Below the pieces are notes generated by a model, which did not search any database, was not told where the DNA came from, and was given only the letters and a program-made list of their open reading frames with translations. 11,350 nt of DNA, taken from positions 1 to 11,350 of the forward strand of contig CACYWX010000061.1 of NCBI GenBank assembly GCA_902778205.1. The letters are read 5' to 3'. The position numbers and the translations under genes were made by a program. Below are positions 7,030 through 11,350 of the stretch, piece by piece. Source of the stretch: an uncultured Ruminococcus sp. (GTDB lineage: Bacteria > Bacillota > Clostridia > Oscillospirales > CAG-272). The first letter of the stretch is position 1. The number at the start of each line of letters is the position of its first letter.

Positions 7030-8133
7030 ATGGATATGGACAACGAGATCCTTCTTTACCACCCCGCGGTGTTCGTCGTGGGTTCGGACTATCAGATCAT
7101 CTTTCTCACGGAGACCCGGGGACTCGGCTGGATCGAGATCGACGGGGAGCGCTATACCGACGAGGAGGCCGGACTGCTGTACTACGGCACCGTCCACAAG
7201 ATCCCCGTTCCCGGAGCGGTCCTGAACCGGGTGAAGAAGTACACCGTGGTGTTCGTGGAGTATGCCGACAAGAAGCCCTATTATCCGGAGGGCGTGGAGA
7301 AGGTGCGGAAGGAGTACGTCTTCCGGCCTCTGGAGAAGGATTCCTTCCGGATCTTCCACTTTGCCGACACCCACGCGAGAACGAGGACGCCGCTGGAGCT
7401 GTACCGGGAGGTCGGGGACTGCGATCTGGTCGTGCTGAACGGGGACATCAACGAGCACAGCTATGAGCTGAAAAACTTCGAGACGGCCTTTGCCCTGGCG
7501 TCCGGATCGGCTGGGGGCGAGGTCCCTGTGATCTACTCCCGGGGCAATCACGACACCCGGGGCTACGCCGCTCAGGATCTGGTGAGCTACATTCCCACGG
7601 CGTTCCGGGACGGGCGGCGGGAGACCTTCTACTCCTTCCGGCAGGGACCGCTCTGGGGTCTGGTGCTGGACTGCGGCGAGGACAAGTACGACACCAACGT
7701 GGAGTACGGCGGCACCATCCTCTTCGACACCTTCCGGAAGCGGGAGACGGCGTATCTGAAGTCCGTCATCGCAAACAAGGAAAAGGAATACGAGGCCGAG
7801 GGTGTGAAGTACAAGATCGCCGTCTGCCACGTGCCCTTCGTGGAGCATTTCGAATACCCCTTCGACGTGGCAAGCGACATCTATGAGGAATGGACCGCGC
7901 TGCTGGGCGAAATGGGGATCGATCTGCTTCTTGCGGGACACATGCACCGGGCGTACTTCATCCCGGCCCGCACCCCGGACAAGCGGAACGCGGCCTTCCC
8001 CACGGCGGTCTGCTCCATCCCGGCGGTGAAGCGGGAGGACGGCAGCGAATTCTACGTGGGCGGCCTTCTGGAGCTCACCCCGGAGCGCAGGACGGTTCAG
8101 GCCGCTCCCCTGCCCGAGGTGTGGACCTTCTGA
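7030..8133 (+). CDS. Calcineurin-like metallophosphoesterase with N-terminal beta domain
   Basis: Predicted cytoplasmic phosphoesterase, 367 residues. The dinuclear metal motifs occur in the standard order: Asp113-x-His115, Gly138-Asp139, Gly172-Asn173-His174-Asp175, His267 and Gly303-His304-x-His306. Residues 1 to about 100 precede the catalytic domain and are rich in alternating beta-type residues; the arrangement recalls the Fn3-like N-terminal domain of purple acid phosphatase-like proteins, which I infer from order and composition only. No signal peptide or transmembrane segment is seen. The ATG at 7030 lies six bases after AAGGAG (7018-7023); a second in-frame ATG at 7036 is less well spaced. 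It lies 15 bases behind the MBL-fold gene, suggesting a shared pathway. Substrate (phosphomonoester, phosphodiester or nucleotide) cannot be told from sequence. Confidence 0.88.
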   Translation: MDMDNEILLYHPAVFVVGSDYQIIFLTETRGLGWIEIDGERYTDEEAGLLYYGTVHKIPVPGAVLNRVKKYTVVFVEYADKKPYYPEGVEKVRKEYVFRPLEKDSFRIFHFADTHARTRTPLELYREVGDCDLVVLNGDINEHSYELKNFETAFALASGSAGGEVPVIYSRGNHDTRGYAAQDLVSYIPTAFRDGRRETFYSFRQGPLWGLVLDCGEDKYDTNVEYGGTILFDTFRKRETAYLKSVIANKEKEYEAEGVKYKIAVCHVPFVEHFEYPFDVASDIYEEWTALLGEMGIDLLLAGHMHRAYFIPARTPDKRNAAFPTAVCSIPAVKREDGSEFYVGGLLELTPERRTVQAAPLPEVWTF

Positions 8134-8170
8134 GGACGGATCGGACGGACATCAAGAGGATCATCGGAGC

Positions 8171-9526
8171 ATGAAGAAAAAACAATGCGGAGCGGGAATC
8201 CTCCTTTTGTCCCTGGCGCTTCTGTGGAGCGGATGCGGGGGCGGGGATCCTGCTCCGGACGAGGGTGCGGTCCCGGATGCGGCACAGGAGACGGAGGCCG
8301 CGGCGGAGACGGAGGAAATCATGACGGAGACGCAAGAGGAGGAGAAGGCTATGACTCTCAGAGAGGAGCTCTGGGCAGAATACTGCGAACGGGAACGGCA
8401 GGACGAGACGAGGATCCGGGAGGACGCGGACCGCTCCGTCTCCCTGAACGGCGTCGTCATGAAATACGGCATGAAGATCGTGGGAGAGCCGGACGAGGAC
8501 GGACGCTATCCCCTCTACATCGCCCTCCACGGCGGCGGATCCGACGAGACCGGCCGGATCAACGACGATCAGTGGCGGCAGATGGGGACCTACTATCTGG
8601 GCGGAGTGAAGAGCGGCATCTATGTCAACCCCCGGGCCGTGCGGGACACCTGGGACTGCCACTCCAACCCGGAGTCCTATCCCCTGTACGACAGGATCAT
8701 CGAGAACATGATCCTCTTCCGGAACGCGGATCCGGACCGGGTTTACCTCATGGGCTTCTCGGCGGGAGGGGACGGGGTCTATCAGATTACCCCCAGAATG
8801 ACGGACCGGTTCGCCGCCGCCAACATGTCCGCGGGCCATCCCAACGGGGTCAAGCTGGAGAACCTGTACAACATGCCCCTGCAGCTCCAGGTGGGGGCCA
8901 ACGACGACGCCTACGGACGGAACAAGATGACGGCGGAGTACGACATCCTTCTGAACAAGCTGCAGGACAAGTACGGCGGAGGATATATCCACCGGACCAA
9001 CATCCACGCGGACCGGGGCCACAACTTTGCCGACTACGACGACGCGGAGCACGAGATCATGTCGGACGTGCGGGCGTTCTTCCGGACTGGAAAGTCCGAT
9101 ACAGTGAAGGAGAAGACCGGCGCAGTGCTGTTTATGGATCAGTACCAGCGGGATCCTCTGCCGGAGACGGTTGTGTGGAACCTGGGCGTCCGGGCCTCCA
9201 TGCGGACGGCGGAGAGCTTCTACTGGCTGTCCGCGCCGATGAATGTCAATACGGGCATCGTCACGGCCCGCTTCGACCGGGAGGCCAATTCCTTCACCGT
9301 CACGACGGACGGGAAGGTCAAGGGGGATCTCTCCATCCTGCTGTCGGAGGATATGGCGGACTTCTCCCGTCCCGTGACGGTGGAGCTCGACGGGGAGACG
9401 TTCTCTTATGAGCCGCAGATCCGCCGGGAGGTGATGGAGGCAACGCTTGAGGAGAGAGGGGACCCGAGCTGGATCTTTTCGGACCGGATCTCGCTCTCGG
9501 AGCTGAAGGACGGCGCCGGAAACTGA
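8171..9526 (+). CDS. Surface lipoprotein, alpha/beta-hydrolase (esterase/peptidase-like)
   Basis: Predicted lipid-anchored serine hydrolase on the outside of the membrane, 451 residues. Residues 1-21 are a lipoprotein signal ending in WSGC, with Cys22 as acceptor; the Trp at -3 is unusual but the following GGG and acidic linker (about 24-58) are typical. The alpha/beta-hydrolase core shows an oxyanion motif His120-Gly-Gly-Gly123, nucleophile Ser197 in GFSAGG, candidate acid Asp245 or Asp246 (VGANDD) and candidate base His284 (DRGHNF). After about residue 310 comes a C-terminal beta-rich region not needed for the core fold. The family resembles PHB-depolymerase/prolyl-oligopeptidase-type esterases; the real substrate (acetylated or feruloylated polysaccharide, lipid or peptide) is unknown. 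The ATG at 8171 has AGAGGA at 8155-8160, ten bases upstream. It lies 37 bases behind the metallophosphoesterase. Confidence 0.84.
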   Translation: MKKKQCGAGILLLSLALLWSGCGGGDPAPDEGAVPDAAQETEAAAETEEIMTETQEEEKAMTLREELWAEYCERERQDETRIREDADRSVSLNGVVMKYGMKIVGEPDEDGRYPLYIALHGGGSDETGRINDDQWRQMGTYYLGGVKSGIYVNPRAVRDTWDCHSNPESYPLYDRIIENMILFRNADPDRVYLMGFSAGGDGVYQITPRMTDRFAAANMSAGHPNGVKLENLYNMPLQLQVGANDDAYGRNKMTAEYDILLNKLQDKYGGGYIHRTNIHADRGHNFADYDDAEHEIMSDVRAFFRTGKSDTVKEKTGAVLFMDQYQRDPLPETVVWNLGVRASMRTAESFYWLSAPMNVNTGIVTARFDREANSFTVTTDGKVKGDLSILLSEDMADFSRPVTVELDGETFSYEPQIRREVMEATLEERGDPSWIFSDRISLSELKDGAGN

Positions 9527-9547
9527 CCGGGAACGGAGGAGGAGCGG

Positions 9548-9823
9548 TTGCGCATCGAATTTGACGGGATCCTGCGGGAGACGGAGGAGGGCGGCGCTTA
9601 CGTGGCCGTTCCCGTGGATCTCCGGGCGGAATACGGCGTCGGACGGATGAAGGTGAAGGCCCTCTTCGACGGGATCCCCTACGAGGGCAGCGTGGTCAAC
9701 ATGGGCGTGAAAAACCCGGACGGCAGCGTCTGCTACATCATCGGGGTGTTGAAATCCATCCGCAAAACCCTCGGCAAGGGGGACGGCGGCACGGTTCACG
9801 TGGTGCTGACGGAGAGAGACTGA
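9548..9823 (+). CDS. DUF1905 domain protein
   Basis: Small protein of 91 residues matching the DUF1905 pattern: an opening strand (IEFDGIL), Gly-Ala-Tyr-Val-x-Val-Pro near residues 17-23, a Val-Lys-Val-Lys-Ala strand with Phe-Asp-Gly-Ile-Pro-Tyr-Glu-Gly, and a C-terminal Ile-Arg-Lys-Thr-Leu-Gly-Lys-Gly-Asp-Gly-Gly-Thr-Val segment. The domain is a small beta barrel of unknown function. The start is a TTG at 9548: GGAGGAGGAG at 9535-9544 leaves five bases after its AGGAGG core, and no in-frame ATG lies near. It follows the lipoprotein hydrolase by 21 bases and is the last gene before the convergent terminator. Function unknown. Confidence 0.85.
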   Translation: MRIEFDGILRETEEGGAYVAVPVDLRAEYGVGRMKVKALFDGIPYEGSVVNMGVKNPDGSVCYIIGVLKSIRKTLGKGDGGTVHVVLTERD

Positions 9824-9862
9824 AAAGGACCCGTCCTCCGGTCATCCGGAAAAGACGGGTCC
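9823..9862 (-). terminator. Terminator of the NUDIX gene at the convergent junction
   Basis: GGACCCGTC (9827-9835) pairs perfectly with GACGGGTCC (9854-9862), and TCCGG (9837-9841) with CCGGA (9846-9850) around a TCAT loop. The AAAA at 9823-9826 reads as a U-run on the minus strand, so it best serves the minus-strand gene. The same stem would also form in plus-strand transcripts but lacks a T-run there; it begins right at the DUF1905 stop codon. Confidence 0.8.
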
Positions 9863-9886
9863 ACGCATAAGGATCTGCGGGAGGCG

Positions 9887-10432
9887 TCAGCGGAGCAGTC
9901 CCTCGGCTGCTGCGGCTCTGAGAACGGCGCACTGGGTCTTGCCGTCGGGGATCTCCCCGTTCAGCACGGAGCGGACCGCGTCGGAGAGGGGCATCCGGAA
10001 GACCTCCAGGAATTCGTCTTCGTCCCGGTCCGTGTCCGTGAAGGTCAGGCCCCTGGCCAGAAACATGCGGATCCTCTCCCCCATGATGGCGGGCGAGCCG
10101 TAGAAGTCCCCCAGATCGATCAGCTCCCGGGGAACCGCTCCCGTCTCCTCGCGGAGCTCTCTGAGCGCGGCTTCGGTGGGATCCTCGTCCGGGTAGTCCA
10201 GCTTTCCGGCGGGTATTTCCGTCAGGACCTGCCCCACGGCGTATCGGTACTGCCGCTCCAGCACCACCTCGCCCTCGTCCGTCAGCGGCACCACGCAGAC
10301 CGCGCCGATGTGCCGGACATATTCGCGGAGGGATTCGCCGCCGTCCGGAAGCCGCACCGTGTCCGCGTAGAGATGGACCACCTTTCCGTCGTAAATCAGT
10401 CGGGAAGTAATCGTTTTTTCAGTCAGCTCCAT
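9887..10432 (-). CDS. NUDIX hydrolase, ADP-ribose pyrophosphatase type
   Basis: Predicted cytosolic ADP-sugar pyrophosphatase, which would hydrolyse ADP-ribose to AMP and ribose-5-phosphate; 181 residues, normal for the family. The Nudix box spans Gly76 to Ala99 and ends Arg91-Glu92-Leu-Arg-Glu95-Glu96-Thr-Gly98-Ala, carrying the metal-binding glutamates. Relative to the usual Gly-x5-Glu spacing there is one extra residue before Glu83 (KLDYPD). Pro114, about 16 residues beyond Gly98, is the position typical of ADP-ribose pyrophosphatases. The N-terminal strand (ITSRLIYDGKVVHLYADTVRLPDG) is also family-typical. The ATG complements 10430-10432 and has AGGAG (complement of 10439-10443) six bases upstream. 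It is transcribed alone from its own promoter and ends at the convergent terminator. Confidence 0.92.
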   Translation of the reverse strand: MELTEKTITSRLIYDGKVVHLYADTVRLPDGGESLREYVRHIGAVCVVPLTDEGEVVLERQYRYAVGQVLTEIPAGKLDYPDEDPTEAALRELREETGAVPRELIDLGDFYGSPAIMGERIRMFLARGLTFTDTDRDEDEFLEVFRMPLSDAVRSVLNGEIPDGKTQCAVLRAAAAEGLLR

Positions 10433-10444
10433 GCTCCGCTCCTG

Positions 10445-10467
10445 TATAATGAGTTTTTTCCATTATA
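10445..10467. repeat. 7-base palindrome overlapping the NUDIX promoter -10 box
   Basis: TATAATG (10445-10451) and CATTATA (10461-10467) form a perfect inverted repeat separated by nine bases. The right arm contains the -10 box of the minus-strand NUDIX promoter and the left arm lies in its leader. It could be a repressor site or chance in an AT-rich promoter; no plus-strand -35 box matches the left-arm TATAAT. Confidence 0.45.
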
Positions 10468-10490
10468 CCACCGGACGGACCGCTTGGCAA
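10462..10490 (-). promoter_or_regulatory. Sigma-A promoter of the NUDIX gene
   Basis: On the minus strand TTGCCA (complement of 10485-10490) is followed after exactly 17 bases by TATAAT (complement of 10462-10467). The predicted start near 10455 gives a leader of about 23 bases before the ATG. Confidence 0.85.
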
Positions 10491-10527
10491 GAGCTTCGTG
10501 CCGGAGCCGGAGCGTTCCATGGTATAT

Positions 10528-10582
10528 AAAAAGGGCTGTCGCATGAACGCTGAACAAGGAGAAATGCGACAGGCCCTTTTGT
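10528..10582 (-). terminator. Strong hairpin terminator, possibly bidirectional
   Basis: GGGC-TGTCGCAT (10533-10544) pairs with ATGCGACA-GCCC (10564-10571 and 10573-10576), with one bulged G at 10572; flanking A and T runs extend the stem. On the minus strand the stem is followed by TTTTTATATA, a good U-run, so it would end transcripts arriving from the membrane protein genes to the right. On the plus strand the tail is TTTTGTG. The 19-base loop is longer than usual, so an insertion-element end is an alternative reading. Confidence 0.65.
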
Positions 10583-10595
10583 GACTAAAGAATGC

Positions 10596-10793
10596 TTTAA
10601 GTCAGCGGCTACCGTGTATGGCAGACTCTCCTTCAGTCAGCATAGCTGACAGCTCCCTCTGGGAGGGAGCCATAAGGGAAGGCCGCTCTCCTGCCTCCCT
10701 CTCAGAGGGAGGGGGACCGCTCGCGGTGGAAGGAGAGTCTGCTGAAATCAAATGAATATCAAAATCGGTGGATATACATATTGCTGACTTAAA
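10596..10793. repeat. Outer 11-base inverted repeat enclosing the palindromic element
   Basis: TTTAAGTCAGC at 10596-10606 is perfectly inverted as GCTGACTTAAA at 10783-10793. It brackets the element at 10621-10742 together with an AT-richer strip at 10743-10782. The arms could be ends of a larger mobile element or one long stem in a transcript. No clear target duplication lies outside them. Confidence 0.6.
10621..10742. repeat. MITE-like extragenic palindromic element with four internal hairpins
   Basis: About 122 bases bounded by a perfect 14-base inverted repeat: GCAGACTCTCCTTC (10621-10634) and GAAGGAGAGTCTGC (10729-10742). Inside lie four hairpins with short loops: GTCAGC/GCTGAC (10636-10650), GCTCCCTC/GAGGGAGC (10652-10670), CCTCCCTC/GAGGGAGG (10694-10712) and ACCG/CGGT (10716-10727). 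It has no coding capacity that I trust. The design (terminal repeats, Ser/Arg-free purine- and pyrimidine-rich hairpins) resembles non-autonomous repeats scattered between genes in gut Clostridia; I recall similar sequences but cannot confirm family membership here. It fills most of the 432-base gap between 10433 and 10864. Confidence 0.75.
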
Positions 10794-10842
10794 TATCCCC
10801 AAAATACTTCCGGACTGTTTTGTGGCAGCTCCCGTTTTATTT

Positions 10843-10863
10843 GTCGAAAAACTCTTTTTCGGC
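10843..10863 (-). terminator. Hairpin immediately after the small membrane protein gene
   Basis: GTCGAAAAA (10843-10851) pairs with TTTTTCGGC (10855-10863) around a CTC loop, with one G-T pair. It starts just past the minus-strand stop codon (complement of 10865-10867). The downstream tail on that strand is AAATAAAA, not a U-run, so it may act as a weak terminator or as a 3' end stabiliser. Confidence 0.4.
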
Positions 10864-10864
10864 G

Positions 10865-11233
10865 TCACCTTCCGTACCGGCTGTGTCCCGTGCGGAAGGC
10901 GGCCCATACGATCCAGCCCAGCGCGGATCCGGCGGCGATGAAGGCGGCGGTGAAGAGAAGGATCGGACCGACGAAGCCGCCGAACACGATCTGCAGGATG
11001 TCCAGCCAGTGGCAGACGTACACCAGCACCGGCAGAAGCGCGGCCAGCATCAGGGGCAGAAACCGCGTCCAGCGTCTCCCGGGCCTAAAGGACAGGAGCA
11101 CCTGCGCCAGGAACGCCAGAACAAAGGGCAGGAGGAAAAAGAGGATCCAGATGTCCATGGAGACCGGGATGATCTGCCGGAAGAACTCCTCGATTCCGGT
11201 CCCGTGAAAGAAATCGGCAAGGGAGGGAACCAT
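10865..11233 (-). CDS. Small integral membrane protein of unknown function
   Basis: 122 residues, not recognised as a named family. About three hydrophobic helices are visible: residues 28-48 (begins IWILFFLLPFVL), roughly 58-80 (begins FLPLMLAALLPVL) and about 84-113 (Gly/Ala-rich, contains FGGFVGPILLF). A basic turn, Arg-Pro-Gly-Arg-Arg near 50-54, separates the first two, and the C-terminus ends in Arg/His/Tyr/Gly, which would favour a cytoplasmic tail. The ATG complements 11231-11233 and is preceded by AAAGGAG (complement of 11240-11246) six bases away, so the start is well supported. It follows the YccF-like gene by 42 bases on the same strand, implying an operon and possibly a shared membrane role. 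Confidence 0.75.
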   Translation of the reverse strand: MVPSLADFFHGTGIEEFFRQIIPVSMDIWILFFLLPFVLAFLAQVLLSFRPGRRWTRFLPLMLAALLPVLVYVCHWLDILQIVFGGFVGPILLFTAAFIAAGSALGWIVWAAFRTGHSRYGR

Positions 11234-11275
11234 TTCGTGCTCCTTTCTGCTTTTTGCGGCGGATCGTGATTGGAT

Positions 11276-11350
11276 TCAGGACACCAGCCGCGCGGTGCGG
11301 ATCTCGGCTCCGAAGGGCGTCAGGGCCAGGGCGGCCAGCTTGAAGTGCTG
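11276..11350 (-). CDS. Probable YccF-domain membrane protein, C-terminal end only
   Basis: Partial gene running off the right edge; only the last 24 residues and the TGA (complement of 11276-11278) are present. They read QHFKLAALALTPFGAEIRTA followed by RLVS. The Phe-Lys-Leu-Ala-x-Leu-Ala-Leu-x-Pro-Phe-Gly-x-Glu-Ile pattern matches the end of a YccF repeat, which is found in small inner-membrane proteins of unknown function. The identification rests on one short motif, so it is tentative. The downstream membrane protein gene begins 42 bases later. Confidence 0.5.
   Translation of the reverse strand, partial: QHFKLAALALTPFGAEIRTARLVS

Noticed and set aside
4366..8150. GGACGGAC recurring in intergenic gaps (near 4366, 8142, and again near 10472)
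   Set aside because: An eight-base GC-rich word seen only three times at differing distances from genes; expected by chance at this composition.
6100..9799. Two long minus-strand open frames (615 and 574 codons) opposite the hydrolase genes
   Set aside because: Low-complexity shadow translations of the MBL-fold, metallophosphoesterase and lipoprotein genes; stop codons are scarce only because of GC-rich codon use.
10310..10546. Plus-strand 78-codon open frame over the NUDIX start
   Set aside because: Antisense to the NUDIX N-terminus and its promoter, with no family resemblance.
10556..10584. AAGGAG followed by ATG and a six-codon frame within the hairpin at 10528-10582
   Set aside because: The ATG is part of the stem and the peptide is only six residues; the hairpin itself is a sufficient explanation.
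10602..10907. Minus-strand 101-codon open frame across the repeat element
   Set aside because: It overlaps the palindromic element and the 3' part of the membrane protein gene. Such frames are common false calls over repeats, and no ribosome binding site supports it.
1..11350. CRISPR arrays, tRNA or rRNA genes, riboswitches, integrases, toxin-antitoxin or defence genes
   Set aside because: I looked across both strands and saw no repeat-spacer pattern, conserved RNA core or relevant protein motif.

Overview
The window looks like a piece of a GC-rich Gram-positive (Bacillota, class Clostridia) chromosome, probably from the Oscillospirales/Christensenellales-type gut lineages. The evidence is near-consensus sigma-A promoters, AGGAGG-type ribosome binding sites, two lipoproteins with acidic Ser/Glu/Ala linkers, a SpoVB/MurJ-type flippase, an M3 oligoendopeptidase F, and a palindromic extragenic element of a style common in such genomes. 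The genus assignment is inference; no rRNA or other taxonomic marker is present.

Layout. At 1-1731 a solute-binding lipoprotein stands alone, with its own perfect TTGACA-N17-TATAAT promoter and a strong terminator; no permease gene follows it. A second sigma-A promoter (1768-1796) starts a plus-strand run of seven genes: a flippase (apparent CTG start at 1836), a glycerophosphodiester phosphodiesterase-family protein, oligoendopeptidase F, then, after a weak hairpin terminator, an MBL-fold hydrolase, a metallophosphoesterase, a lipoprotein alpha/beta-hydrolase and a DUF1905 protein (ending at 9823). Gaps are 15-84 bases, so this may be one or two transcripts. A convergent terminator (9827-9862) separates it from a minus-strand NUDIX hydrolase that has its own promoter (10462-10490).

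The 432 bases between the NUDIX start and the next gene (10433-10864) hold that promoter, a bidirectional terminator-like hairpin, and an extragenic element with 14-base terminal inverted repeats enclosing four small hairpins, itself inside an 11-base outer inverted repeat. The right end carries two minus-strand membrane protein genes: a small three-helix protein of unknown function and the 3' end of a probable YccF-domain protein.

Functionally this is mostly housekeeping and scavenging: envelope lipid-linked precursor flipping, phosphodiester and peptide hydrolysis, a surface esterase and nucleotide clean-up. I do not see a defence system, CRISPR array, biosynthetic cluster, integrase, tRNA or rRNA. 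I found no convincing undescribed system. The items most worth a second look are the nested inverted-repeat element, the non-AUG flippase start, the divergent GDPD active site, and the hydrolase-rich operon.
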